Below are positions 31,936-42,337 of a stretch of 64,000 bases of DNA, in pieces. The stretch is taken from contig OZ037907.1 in assembly GCA_964035575.1 (NCBI GenBank), forward strand, positions 992,001-1,056,000, in the 5' to 3' direction. Within the stretch, counting starts at the first letter, position 1; every line of letters begins with the position of its first letter. The position numbers and the translations under genes are program-made. The stretch is from Rhynchopus sp. YZ270_cl-10 (taxonomy: Eukaryota > Euglenozoa > Diplonemea > Diplonemida > Diplonemidae). The notes below the pieces were generated by a model, which was not told the origin of the DNA, did not search any database, and saw only the letters and a program-made list of their open reading frames with translations.

Positions 31936-32149
31936 CCAAAGGTTCCTGGCGAAGCCACGGTACGCAACATTTCAAAAAAAAAAAAAATGCGCTTAAAATT
32001 GTACATTTTGGGGTGGGTTGCAAGCTTGCGCCGCAGGCGCACGGTACGCTACTTTTATTATTTCGCCATGCTGCATGCTTCCTTTTGCTTCGGCGTTTGA
32101 CTAATTGAGTCGCGTTCTGGCTGTGACGGGGTCACTTTGTTCATGAGGC
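31936..32149. repeat. Repeat R, copy 1
   Basis: About 210 bp from AAAGGTTCCTGGCGAAGCC to GGTCACTTTGTTCATGAGGC, matching 41966-42191 closely. It contains the GCGCCGCAGGCGC palindrome. The - strand reads, in both copies, a segment like KVTPSQPERDSI, which may be old coding sequence of an element. Confidence 0.75.
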
Positions 32150-32296
32150 CATTTCTGGTCACTCTCAGAGGCTCGTGTGAGGTACCAAAAAAAATCGATT
32201 TTCTCCCAAAATTGCAAATCCCATTTTTTTTTTTTTTTTCCAGACCGGGTTTTTCGCCAAAATCCCATTTTTTTTTCCACCCCGAGTTGCCTGGCT

Positions 32297-32977
32297 ATGC
32301 ATGGCATAGCTCCCACGAACACGCCCAAGCAAGTCGTCGTCGACACGCAGAGATACCTGCTGGACGTCACCACCGCAGTAGATGATCACCTGTCCTCGCG
32401 GACGACCACAGCGCCTGCACGCCACCCATGGCGTATGGACTTTGAAGTGTTCGATGCGCCCCCATACCAGGAGGCCATCTACCGGCAGCTCGCCCCTTTC
32501 TTTGGGAAGGACGATGATCCGAGATGCAAGCAGAAGCGCCACGAACTGAAGCGAATGCTCCAATGGGCCTCCTCCCTGAAATGGAGCACCGCCAACCTGC
32601 CTGTGACATGCGTGGAACTTGCCATTGACTTGGAAATTTTCCACAGGATCTACGTTCTCCGGCCAACCTCTAACATTAGAGAACGGGCCTCTGCCTTGCG
32701 CACATTGCTCAACAAGCTTCACCGCCTGTGCAAAGCTCTTGGGATCCAAAACCCATTTCCCGCATCTGCCATCTCCTCCTCACGGGGCCTCCGGTCCATT
32801 GGCGCACCCGGACTTATAGGCTACGACCGTCGCCCAGTTTTTACGTACCCGCGCTACACTATGCACATGCTCGAACACGTCATCGTACGTGCCAAAATTA
32901 CGAACTCCGGCTGGGGAAATGACATCATCCCTGACAACAAACTTGTAGAAGCCAGCGCAGCTGAAGCTGTGCGATAA
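32297..32977 (+). CDS. 226-residue ORF, possible mobile-element protein fragment
   Basis: Open from an ATG at 32297 to TAA, GC-rich with codon use like the host genes. It includes RRMDFEVF-like, LKWSTANLPVTCVELAID and RERASALRTLLNKLHRLC stretches. I have a weak recollection of similar VTCVELALDFE-like segments after the reverse transcriptase domain in protist LINE-type proteins. No RT or nuclease motif is present here, so it would be only a C-terminal piece. It lacks an obvious acceptor, sits in repeat-rich DNA between GACCCGG-bearing sequences, and could equally be an unknown host gene. Confidence 0.45.
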   Translation: MHGIAPTNTPKQVVVDTQRYLLDVTTAVDDHLSSRTTTAPARHPWRMDFEVFDAPPYQEAIYRQLAPFFGKDDDPRCKQKRHELKRMLQWASSLKWSTANLPVTCVELAIDLEIFHRIYVLRPTSNIRERASALRTLLNKLHRLCKALGIQNPFPASAISSSRGLRSIGAPGLIGYDRRPVFTYPRYTMHMLEHVIVRAKITNSGWGNDIIPDNKLVEASAAEAVR

Positions 32978-32987
32978 CGAATATGAT

Positions 32988-33040
32988 AAGGTGACTAAGC
33001 ACGAGAGGCTTAGGATCATCTTATAAACTTTTCTTTTTTT
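32988..33040 (+). repeat. Family A hairpin, consensus copy
   Basis: GGTGA, stem CTAAGC / GCTTAG, loop ACGAGAG (33001-33007), then GATCATCTTATAAACTTTTC and nine Ts. It starts 11 nt after the stop of the 226-residue ORF. Confidence 0.85.
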
Positions 33041-33118
33041 TTGACCCGGTTTTGAAACCGGGTCAATAGACGCACCCCCACCCCTGTTTGAAAGTTTGGG
33101 GTACATTTAGTGCACCCT

Positions 33119-33165
33119 ATTATACCTTCTATTCAGTAGAATAGATAGTATATGAAACAATTGTT
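33119..33165 (+). repeat. Family B hairpin, copy 3
   Basis: Stem TCTATTC / GAATAGA with loop AGTA (33128-33145), then TAGTATATGAAACAATTG. Confidence 0.8.
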
Positions 33166-33245
33166 TTGCTTGATAAACTGAGACCGATTATAAGCGATGC
33201 CGGTTTGTGAAAATGAGATACTGCATTTGTATTGTTCTTTCTTTG

Positions 33246-33335
33246 CACTTTCTGGGGTTCGATAACATTCGGGGAACCTATACCTGCCTCCGCCGATGTA
33301 CAGTGAAGCATTTGCGCTGTCAACTTTCTCTTTTT
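33246..33335 (+). repeat. Family C motif, long form
   Basis: CTGGGGTTCGATAACATTCG, then CCGATGTACAGTGAAGC, ATTTGCGCTGTCAAC and T-rich DNA; parallel to the copy at 16584. Confidence 0.5.
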
Positions 33336-33526
33336 TGAAATTTTTTTTTTTTGGGGAAAATGTGTACGTTTTTTTCTTCCTTCTCTCTTAACAATTTGTT
33401 AGAAAAAGGATGCTACCTAGTTTTCACTTCAGACAAAAGGTGTGTAACATTGTCCCCCTCTTGAAAAGTGCAAAACAGCTATAAGAAATGTATATTTTTT
33501 TTTGACCCCCTTTTGGAAAGCTCGCA

Positions 33527-33688
33527 CGACGTTGAAGTAAATGACTTTACTTGTGGTTTTACATGTAATTTTACTTGTGAAAATAGTTTACTTGTGGCAC
33601 ACGTAAAAACGTAAGCGTACATATTAAACACAAGTAAAAAAAAAAATGACATGTAAAATCACAAGTAAAGTCATTTACTTCAACGTCG
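33527..33688. mobile_element. 162-bp MITE with 40-bp inverted repeats
   Basis: Termini begin CGACGTTGAAGTAAATGAC and continue ACTTTACTTGTG and TTTTACATGT, with one mismatch between ends over 40 bp. Inside, ACTTGTG/CACAAGT units repeat. No clear target duplication. It is probably related in style to the element at 42338, which also has ACTTGTAAC units. Confidence 0.75.
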
Positions 33689-33942
33689 GGCCCCTGCCTC
33701 CTTGCCTAGCAAAGCATACAATAGTTTTTCCCCCTTTCCTTAGTAGGCACGCTATTGTGCGCTTTTGACCTATGTATTGCTTTGTAGGGTATTGGTATGG
33801 GGGTGCGAGAAAAGAGAAGGGAGCTGTACCCTTCAAAGTTGTATTTAGGTGATACAGCAGGAAGTGTCAATCTTACAAAAAAAAAAGACCTCTTTTTTTT
33901 ATTTATTTTTTTTGGTTCAAACGCATTTTCTTTTCTAGTGTT

Positions 33943-33990
33943 CTGCGTCCGCTGATGAACGGCGAGGCGTTATGCACTTTTCAACTCTTT
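33943..33990 (+). repeat. Family C motif
   Basis: GCGTCCGCTGATGAACGGCG, AGGCGTTATGCACTTTTCAAC. Confidence 0.5.
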
Positions 33991-34189
33991 TCTTTGTTCT
34001 TTCTTCTTTTCTTTACGTCTGTACGGTACAAAAAAAAAATATGCCAGCATCTGTTGAGGTGTGCCAACCAACTAAACAGATTGTTTGCTCTGATATAGTG
34101 TGGTAAAATATTCCGACAAAAAACAAAAGCCATCTCTGTACTCCACGGTGATGAGGTACGCTGTTCTGTGTCTTGCCCTTTTTTAAAAA

Positions 34190-34265
34190 GGACAGTGGAG
34201 ATTGCACAACTGTGGCAACACAACCGAGGCAACTACACTACTCCAACAATTTTGCAAAAAAAAAG
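34190..34265 (+). repeat. Family D motif, close to copy 1
   Basis: GTGGAGATTGCACAACTGTG, GCAACACAACCGAGGC, AACTACACTACTCCAACAA, TTTTGCAAAAAA. Confidence 0.7.
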
Positions 34266-34266
34266 T

Positions 34267-34330
34267 TTATTAGTGGAGCACTCTAACACTCTAGGGTGGC
34301 TACACTAATACAACCAAGTTTTCAAAAAAA
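34267..34330 (+). repeat. Family D motif, in tandem with the previous one
   Basis: GTGGAGCACTCTAACACTC, GGTGGCTACACTAATACAACC, AAGTTTTCAAAA. Confidence 0.55.
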
Positions 34331-34900
34331 CAAAAAAAAAAGTGCATTTGAGTCTCTAGAACCTACCATTTTTGGTGTCGTGGATTAGTCGCTAAAAGTA
34401 AGAACAACAACAACAACAACAAAACTATGTCAGTGCTACTGTCTGATGGGATGGGGGGAAAAAATCAGGTTCTCCTGAGAAGAAAATTTCGAAAACACCC
34501 ATTTTTCATCCTCAGCCTTCTGTTCAGATAACGCCAAAAAATGTGAAGATCGATCACATCCAAAAGTAACGCATCAATCTTATTTTTCCCTAAACAATAC
34601 AGTGTAGACTGTCTCACTAATCCAACAAATGATCGAAAAGAAAAATAGAGAAAAAAAAAAAGAATTTAATTCCCGAGAGGTGTAAGCTTGAGGAAAAACA
34701 AGCTCCCGGCAACAGGAGCGTGAGCCTTATATAACACTCTGTGGAAGAAGAAAAGCGTGGAGTTCACACGAGAAAAAAGCGGGGTGTCTACACGTCATCA
34801 ATTGTTCAAATTATTCAAAAAAAAAAAAAGATGTGGCAGGTTCCATCTTTGCAACTTTTTCTTCCTATCAGACGTAAAATCACGAAATGGATGGTTGGGG

Positions 34901-34985
34901 GTCCACCCCCCCACGGTGCACTTTCATATACCAAGGTACACTCACGAGAGGGCGTATTTCACGTCAAAATTTCTTCTTTTTTTTT
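34901..34985 (+). repeat. Family E motif
   Basis: GTCCACCCCCCCACGGTGCA, ATACCAAGGTACACTCACGA, GAGGGCGTATTTCACGTC then T runs. Confidence 0.6.
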
Positions 34986-35214
34986 AAAAAGATATTCTTA
35001 CTAATTATGGGTACAGTGATTTGTCCCCCCCTAACAACCAATACAGTATTCTAGAGACCTTCAGGTGGCATCTTGGGAGTGCAAGAACCTACCTTCCTCC
35101 GGTGGGGGACGTTATCGACACACACAACATTAATCACCCTTCCCCCTTTGTCTTTCCATCAACCCCAGCGTTTTCCCCACTTTTATTTTTTTTTAAAATA
35201 TAACGATTGTGATC

Positions 35215-35258
35215 AAGGTGACCAAGCAAGAGACGTACGGTCATCTTATAAACTTACA
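35215..35258 (+). repeat. Family A motif, stem lost
   Basis: GGTGACCAAGCAAGAGACG, then GGTCATCTTATAAAC. The tag is intact though the stem no longer pairs. Confidence 0.5.
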
Positions 35259-35791
35259 AACGAATCCCCTTTAAAAATGTAATGTGTGTCCCGAATTTTG
35301 GTTGAGTTTTATCATTGGTATTCTTTATACCAAGCATTGGCTAGGATAGAATCGACGGTAAGGTGCGTTCCCGCAAATTGATTTTTTTTTCTTCATTTTC
35401 AGTATTTGTTTTACCATTCACGCTCATACAGTGAAAAAAACACAACAACTTTGCGGAACGATAAATAAAAGAGAAAAAAATTCTATTTTTTTTCTCTTGT
35501 CTTCTCGTTCGCACTCCATTTATCATTCAAATGTGCCCCTGCCATATCCAAAATCCCTTTCCCTCACCCTTTACCTTTACCACCCCTTCCCCCTTGTCTT
35601 TACTGAGTTGCGGTGCCAGCCTTCATGTAAGGGACATATTCTGATATTATTTGAAAGAAAAACAAAAAAAATAGGCACAAAATTTTTTTCGGGGGTGACA
35701 CCTATACGTACGGGGTGTGTGATCTTCGCCACCAAAAACCCCCCATTTTTTGCCATTTTTTTCCTTCTTTTTTTGACAGCGATTGTGAGCA

Positions 35792-35838
35792 AAGGTGACG
35801 GCACCTAAACGAGAGGCTTAGGTTCATCTTTATTTCTT
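35792..35838 (+). repeat. Family A hairpin
   Basis: CCTAA / TTAGG around ACGAGAGGC (35804-35822), then TTCATCTTTATTTC. Confidence 0.65.
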
Positions 35839-36254
35839 TTTGGATGCTCTTTGAGTGTCGGGGTACATTCGTCATCCAAAGCTTCGTTTCTAAGAAATTC
35901 TTTATGGTGCACAGCGAGGCACATCCGTATTTCAATCTTTATTTTCTTGATTTTTTTTTCCTTGCATGACACGGTCAGGGTGTGGATATGTGTTTTTTTT
36001 GTATTTTTATGGCAGTTTTTGCGCGGGGAACACCGTCCGTTTGTACAGACCTTGCCTGGTACTGGTAGGGTGATTTTTTTTTGTCAACGCAACAATATAG
36101 TACGGCGAGTGGTGCAGGGTACCGAAGCATTTACTAGATCATCATCGTCACAGCCTATTTGGTAAGTTGAAGTGGAGTTCTTGGGAGATTGGCTCGTAGG
36201 CGATTGTTGGCATACCACAAAAGAAAAAAAAAGAAAAGAGAAAAAAAGACAGAT

Positions 36255-36308
36255 AGTGGAGCTTGCGTGGCAACTACACTATTCCAACAAATTTTCAAAA
36301 GAAAAGAA
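36255..36308 (+). repeat. Family D motif
   Basis: GTGGAGCTTGCGTGGCAAC, TACACTATTCCAACAAA, TTTTCAAAAG. Confidence 0.6.
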
Positions 36309-36381
36309 AAGAAAAAAACGTTCTCCGGGGTAGTGTGATCGGGCCAGAACGCAAACACAACATTTTTTTTTTGTACTGTTG

Positions 36382-36430
36382 CATTCTTTTTGTTTCGTAA
36401 AGAAAAGAATGTATATGAAATAATAAGTAC
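36382..36430 (+). repeat. Family B hairpin, copy 4
   Basis: Nine-pair stem CATTCTTTT / AAAAGAATG (36382-36390 and 36403-36411) with a 12-nt loop, then TATATGAAATAATAAG. Confidence 0.8.
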
Positions 36431-36552
36431 TGTTGCATGTTCACACCCCCTCCTCACCCCATGCTCTCTGTTGGCACCGGAACGGCACACAGGGGGCAGC
36501 ATCGACCCCCCTACCTCACCCCTCTGCAGTAGATCCAAAAAAAAAGACAAAA

Positions 36553-36620
36553 AGTGGAGATTGCACAACTGTGTCAACACAACCGAGGCAAACTACACTC
36601 CAACAATTTATCAAAAAAAG
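36553..36620 (+). repeat. Family D motif
   Basis: GTGGAGATTGCACAACTGTG, TCAACACAACCGAGGC, AAACTACACTCCAACAA, TTTATCAAAAAA. Confidence 0.65.
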
Positions 36621-36991
36621 ACACCCCCGATTCCCCCTCTCAATGCTGTGTTTCCCCCATTTATTTCCCAAAAAAAGCCCCCCATTTTTGATCTCTCAGC
36701 AACAAAAAAGCAAACCAACAATAAAAAAAAGTTATCTCTGCCACACTCTCGGGGGGTTTTTTTGAAGTGCACCGTTTCTCTTTGAAGAAAAAAAAAAGAA
36801 AAAGAAGCACATCCTAGCCTTTGTTTGGGGTATTTTTTTAGTGTGTATGTGTACAGGAACCTGTCAATATGGGGAGCGATTTTTTTTTTTTTGTACTCTC
36901 ATCTGTTTTGTTAGCTTGTTTATTTTTTTTTATACCACCCGTGCTTTAGTGCCTATACCCAGAGGCATTTGCACTCTCAACTTTATTTCTT

Positions 36992-37062
36992 TGAACCACT
37001 CACGTCCCACCCTTTGCATGATCTCGACTTCACGCGCGTTTCAGCTATTTCTTTATCTTAAA
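36992..37062 (+). repeat. Family F motif
   Basis: AACCACTCACGTCCCACCC, then ATCTCGACTTCACGCGCG, TTTCAGCTATTTCTTT; parallel to the copy in proteasome intron 3. Confidence 0.55.
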
Positions 37063-37079
37063 AATAAGAAAAGTTTATA

Positions 37080-37135
37080 AGGTGTCTGAGCACGAAAGGC
37101 TTGGGATCATCTTATAAACTTTTCTTCTTTTTAAG
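37080..37135 (+). repeat. Family A hairpin with wobble pairs
   Basis: Stem CTGAGC / GCTTGG: two pairs replaced by G-T wobbles. Loop ACGAAAG, then GATCATCTTATAAACTTTTC and Ts. Confidence 0.7.
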
Positions 37136-37195
37136 ATATGTGCGTACAAGAAGAAGGTGTATTCACCTGCAAAGCCTTTATTTTTGATTTGATGT

Positions 37196-37235
37196 ATTTT
37201 GTGCACGAGAGACACATTTTTTCATCAAGTATTTT
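37196..37235 (+). repeat. Family A-like hairpin
   Basis: Loop ACGAGAG at 37205-37211; TGTG and CACA can pair outside it; TTTTCATC follows. Confidence 0.45.
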
Positions 37236-37537
37236 CTTTATTTTCCCCTTTTTCAAGATTTGTGTGTATGTCACAGCAGGTCTCAATGGTGACGAGCCTA
37301 TTTTCGATGATTTTCCGTCGCGGTTAATGACTTTTTTTTTTGTTGGGGTGGCGGGTTTTGGAGCAACAAACTTCATTTTTCCAACAAAAATGTTGTATGT
37401 CTTTTGGTTTGCAGAATGTGTGTTCTTTTATTATTTATTCCGGGTTTGTTGCTAAGTGTTACAACGCCTTTGTGTGTCTTCCGCTTCCCCTCCCATCCCG
37501 AGTTTTGTCTCAAAGGGCCGTATTATTATTATTTTTT

Positions 37538-39771
37538 GAGAAAAGTTCGATTTCGGCCTCGAAAATTACCGTGACACCGATTTGTCACGGAATTTTGTCA
37601 CGGAATTTTTTTGAAAGATTCGATTTCGTGACAAAAAAAAATCGATTTCGTGACAAACCAATTTTTTCATTGACACACAAAATTCGATTTCGTGACAAAC
37701 CGATTTTTTCATTGACAAAAAAAAATTCGATTTCGTGACAAATCCAAAAATTCAGTGACAAAAAAATGTCAATGAAAAAATGGATTTTGTCAAGGAAACC
37801 GAACTTTTTGTCACGGAAAAAGTCGTGACAGAAATGGATTTTGTCAAGGAAACCAAACTTTTTGTCACGGAAAAAGTCGTGACAGGGCACTGGGTACTGG
37901 GTACACTGGATACAAGGATAAAAGTCGTGAAAGAGCAACCACAGCTCCACATGACAAACACAAAAGTGTCCAGTCACGTGGGGCATGCATGCACTGAGGA
38001 GATAATGATCCAACAATTTACAAGAAAGATTACTTAACCTACTGCTGGAAATTGCCAGGTCGTAGTAACACACAAAGTGTGCCTCCGTTCGGGAAGACCG
38101 GATATTCTAGAGACCAAAAAGGCCTCAAGAATATCTTCCGGTAGTCAAGGTATAACCGAATGAACGGCCCAAGACCCCCGTGGAGAAGTTAAATGTGTAA
38201 TGCTATCAGGTAGAAACTGCGAACACTGTCTTACCCTCCTCAATGCATGGTGGAAGATGTCTTACACAACAAATATCCTGTACCCAGGTACCAGGTTCCC
38301 AGACCCACGTAGTACCACGTCGCAGTACTACGCAAAATTTACCACCAGACCCTGTCTTCGTGCACCTTAAGTACAACGCCGCAGACAGGCCAAACATGCG
38401 TTGGACTCAGAGGAATGCCTGCTGTGCAGTGTATCAAACATGAGAACCAACTCCCAGCAACAAGGGGCGCCTTTTGGCGGGCGTTGTTGAGGGTGTTTGG
38501 GGTGCAAAGTTTTCCACAATTTTGATGCGCGGGTACAGAAGTGTTATCTTGTTCTTTCATCTCTAGGAAATGTAAATGTCAATCGCGTTTAACTACCACT
38601 AGGGCTTGTTCAGTGAACCCACAAGGGGTCGAAGGGGGTTGGTTATCCCGTATCTATCAAAGGTTGTGTCGACCAGGCTAAACCACTATGTTACGCTGTA
38701 CGTTGTTAAATCCGAAGAAATAACACTTTAGCAGCCGCAGGAAGTTTGCTAAAAAGAGTGCCTCACGCTACACAAACCACCACCCGCGATTGACTTAGAT
38801 GTTATAACAAAGAGAATTCAGAACAAAACAACACCCTGCCCCATACACACTAAATTGTCATGCTTCGAGAGCATGCCTGGGCCAAAATTACTATGACGAA
38901 AAGGCAACAAGACCACCCACAAGGAGTGTGAATTGTGCACTGGTTTTCTGGGGGAACAAACAATATTTTCTTGTGTCTAGTCCTCCGGAAGCAGAGGACA
39001 GACTTTCCGGAAGGTTTCCAAAGTCGAATTTCTTGCACTAGCTATGCTCCCTGGTTAATGGCTATAGCAGTGACTGACAAAGTGTTCCCACCCCCCTTTC
39101 CACCACCATAATAACCGAACTCTGCTTATCAAACCACAATCTGAATCTGCTTCCGTCGCATGCGCTGGTGGATTCGATCTGTTTTGGTGTGTGTAATGGA
39201 ATGTATGGGTGAGGGTTGGGGTATTAGGTATAGAAACTTGCGCACCCATTAATTTTTTACCGAATGAAAATGAAATCTGCAATGAGTGTCTGCTGCATAT
39301 CATTTAGTGGGGCTGGCCTCTGGCCAGAGGCGTGCAAGCCTGACCGTGTTCGCGATATACTAAGTCTTGCATAATCATAAAGTTATCATACCTTGTGTCT
39401 TCAGTCTCTGCCCTTAGGTTTCTAGACAGCTCAAGAATGGCCTCTTTTGTGTTTGTCAAGTGGCTGTCTGGTCACTTTTCAGTGACTGGCGGGTTGGCTG
39501 TCACGACTTTTTCCTTGACAAAATCCATTTTTTTCAATGACATTTTTTTGTCAATGAAAAAATGGATTTGTCACGAAATCGAATTTTTTTTTGTCAATGA
39601 AAAAAGTCATTTGTCACTAAATTGAATTTTGTGTGTCAATGAAAAAATCGGCTTGTCACGAAATCGAACTTTTTTTGTCACGAAATCGAATCTTTCAAAA
39701 AAATTCCGTGACAAAGTACCGTGACAAATCGGTGTCACGGGTATTTTCGAGGCCGAAATCGAACTTTTCTC
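37538..39771. mobile_element. Mutator-like TIR element, 2234 bp, 9-bp target duplication
   Basis: TTATTTTTT lies at 37529-37537 and 39772-39780. Ends are inverted: GAGAAAAGTTCGATTTCGGC against its complement, extending about 280-360 bp with indels. The arms are made of repeated GTGACAAA, TTCGATTTC and TCATTGACA units. A 9-bp duplication and long inverted arms are the hallmarks of Mutator-like elements. There is no transposase. The interior (about 37900-39480) differs in texture from its surroundings, with few homopolymers and balanced bases, and could be captured host DNA; I found no convincing ORF in it. Confidence 0.75.
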
Positions 39772-39854
39772 TTATTTTTTCTTTTTTTTAAATTTTTGCA
39801 GCTTGCTCGAAGTCAGGGAAACAGTATCCGTACGATATCAACCTCACCCTTATT

Positions 39855-39900
39855 TGGTGACTAAGCACAGAGAGGCTGAGGATGGTCTCTTTTGTAAACA
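39855..39900 (+). repeat. Family A motif
   Basis: CTAAGC ACAGAGAG GCTGAGG; one pair is broken. Confidence 0.5.
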
Positions 39901-39989
39901 TTTTGTTTTTGTTTTTGGATGACCAAAAAAAAAAAAAAAACAAAATGAACCCATTCGGTGCACCCCTCTGCTTTCCGATGCTCTGAATT

Positions 39990-40870
39990 GAAAAGTATAT
40001 GAATATGGACTCGTCCGGAAACCCCTCTGGTAAGATTCATCCTTTTGGGTATTTTTGGGTTTTTTTGATGATGTCCCCCACAAAAAGTGCATCTAAGTGA
40101 TATTCTGATATGAAAATAGGTTTTTGGGGGGGTCTGAGGCTATATTTTCGCTTTTTAATCAGATTTTCAGCCTTTTATTGTCGTTCTTCTGGATCTCTTC
40201 TCTCTTTCTCTTAATCCTGCCATGCCGCCTTGACAAGGTTTCATTGACCTCTGTCAAATCTACTGGATCAATGCCAGGGACTTTTGCTTTGCGGGTCACC
40301 TTGGATGTGGAGACTCCATAGTAAATACAGGTTCCCTCCATGTCAGAGTACACGCTGAAATGACACGACTGTTGCTCGGGTAGCAGTACACAGAAGAAAA
40401 GAGATTGATGGGAAGAAGGGTGCACTGATACGTATGAGTACGAGGGAATGAGATAACAAAGGCCTCTGTGTGGGGAAGCTCGCGCAGGGCACCGACAATG
40501 ACCCCTACGGTAAGGATCTCCTGACAACAAGAATCATCAGAGAGATGGTTCGAAACGACACCAAGTGTGCGTCGCACCCATTCTTACCGTGTTTCTCGAC
40601 AAAAAAGTGAACTTCACTGCTGTCATTGCCACGTTTATGAAATGTCCAAAAATACGTAAAAAAATATAAGTAAAAAGGGGGGGAGCGGAAATAAACAAAA
40701 TAAATGATCAAAATATGCCCTCTGGGGTGGTAGGTGTATGGCGGGTATCAAAAAATTGGGTTGTTTGGGTGTTTTGAGCAGAAAACCCTCAAAAAACCCC
40801 CAAAAGGATGAATCTTACCAGGAGGGTTTCCGGACGGACCCATATTGATCCAATTATTTTCGATGTTCAC
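39990..40870 (-). mobile_element. Small TIR element remnant with - strand coding segments
   Basis: A segment of about 60 bp near 40003-40063 (CGTCCGGAAACCCCTCTGG, AAGATTCATCCTTTTGGG) recurs inverted near 40790-40850. Between them the - strand has two overlapping open frames (about 40159-40530 and 40296-40577) with host-like composition. One ends in a basic run, RIKRKREEIQKNDNKRLK. They look like pieces of one gene separated by an intron or by damage. The family is not recognised and the exact ends are not fixed. Confidence 0.45.
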
Positions 40871-41563
40871 CCCGAAATGGATATAGGGATAGTTTAAATA
40901 TGACCCGGTGTTGTGGTCACACACCAAAAGGTACGCAGTCACGAGAGGGATTTTGTCTTCTTTTTTTTGTATTTGTAAAGTTTGTCTTTACAATACCCAG
41001 AAGTAACACCCCTCATTGCTGTTGTATGTAAACAGGCCCTTTTATTGGGGTTTGCTTTTTCATGGCGACGTTGTCGCCCGGTTTGTTTCAAAGATACATT
41101 TTTTTTTTAAATGTGCAGTGAAATCAAATAACCCCCAGATCAGAGGCCTTTATAAAAACGCTTTGCTTTTATGGAAAGAAAGTGAACGCACCCCGACAAT
41201 CCCGACATCGATACCAGGCCTCCTCCCCATTTTAGATGACCAAAAATTGGACTCTTTTAGATTCATTTTTTTTTCTCTCTCCCCCTTTTTTGAAACCAGG
41301 TTCTATCGAATCACCAAAAATGGGTGACGAAAGAAAAGGGTTCCTTTAGGGCAAAGACCCCCTTTTATTTTTCTCTCGCTCTTCTTCACCCAAACCCCAA
41401 TAGGTTCACATACACACACCCCTCAGAAACGACCCCACGGGGTCGTCAGCTGTGACGTGATCATCCCCTCTCCCACCATGGGCTATATCCCCAATGCAAA
41501 ATGGATAGCCCACAACTGTTCTCAAAAACACACACACACTCTCTCTCTCTCTCTCTCTCTTTA

Positions 41564-41620
41564 GGGTGACTAATCACGAGAGGCTTAGGATCATCTTATA
41601 AACTTTTCTTTTTTTTTTTT
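41564..41620 (+). repeat. Family A hairpin
   Basis: GGTGACTAATCACGAGAGG, CTTAGGATCATCTTATAAAC, TTTTC and Ts; one stem pair is broken. Confidence 0.7.
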
Positions 41621-41965
41621 GACTCACACAGGGCTTCCCGCAGGATCTGGGGTTTTGGCCTCCCAGGGGGACCAGCCAAAAAAAGGTGGAATTTTTTTTT
41701 TTTTTTCAATGATTTTAATTTGTGTGGTGTGTAGCATTAACGCTGACGCTACGTTACGTTACGCGCCTTTACGCACTTTAAGTGGTCAAAAAAAATTTTC
41801 GACTTCGGCGAAAATGTCCCGGCAAACCGTTAAAACTGCTGCATTAACTCGCATATTGCATATCATCTCACGTTCCCCACCTTTGCGGAATAAGAAAAAA
41901 TATGTCAGGTCGGTAGCGTGCAGACGTTTCCTCGTATAGACATCTACAAAAAGAAACGACAGTCA

Positions 41966-42191
41966 TGGCAAAGGTTCCTGGCGAAGCCACGGTACGCAAC
42001 ATTTCAAAATACTGTGATTAAAATTGCACATTTTACAGCCACACTATGTCATGGGTGGCTTGCAATCTTGCGCCGCAGGCGCACGGTACGCTACTTTTTT
42101 CTTTTGCCATGCTGCATGCTTCCTTTTCCTTCGGCGTTTGACCAATTGAGTCGCGTTCTGGCTGTGACGGGGTCACTTTGCCCATGAGGCA
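41966..42191. repeat. Repeat R, copy 2
   Basis: Matches 31936-32149. Beyond it, to about 42333, the - strand encodes a 49-residue open peptide starting MAPKKSSGPRQISIMEFAK, which may be the N-terminus of an element protein. Confidence 0.7.
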
Positions 42192-42337
42192 TACTCGTGG
42201 TTCTTTGCAACCGTTATTTTCTGCCTCTTCGGAGCCTGAGCCGATAACTGGGACTCCGCCGGTCGCTTTGCAAATTCCATTATGGAAATCTGTCTTGGTC
42301 CGGAGGACTTTTTTGGTGCCATCTTTTCCCCCTGTTA

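Larger units (their letters stand above)
30253..32296. other. Spacer with hairpin motifs and repeat R1
   Basis: No complete gene recognised. Short hairpin families cluster at 30943-31590. Confidence 0.5.
32978..33526. other. Spacer with hairpin motifs
   Basis: Contains family A (32988), a perfect GACCCGGTTT-TG-AAACCGGGTC hairpin (about 33042-33063), family B (33119) and family C (33248). No gene is seen. Confidence 0.6.
33689..37528. other. Long spacer with short hairpin families
   Basis: Nothing in six frames looks like a gene. It contains families A, B, C, D, E and F, listed separately, between homopolymer runs. Confidence 0.6.
39781..42335. other. Spacer with a second TIR remnant and repeat R2
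   Basis: No host gene recognised. A CT/CA microsatellite lies at about 41530-41562. Confidence 0.55.

Noticed and set aside
37900-39480. Organelle DNA insertion inside the Mutator-like element
   Set aside because: The composition differs from its surroundings, but I found no rRNA, tRNA or organelle gene in it.
37538-39771. A CRISPR-like array of GTGACAAA units
   Set aside because: The units are imperfect, unequally spaced and part of long inverted arms in a eukaryotic genome; a transposon end explains them.
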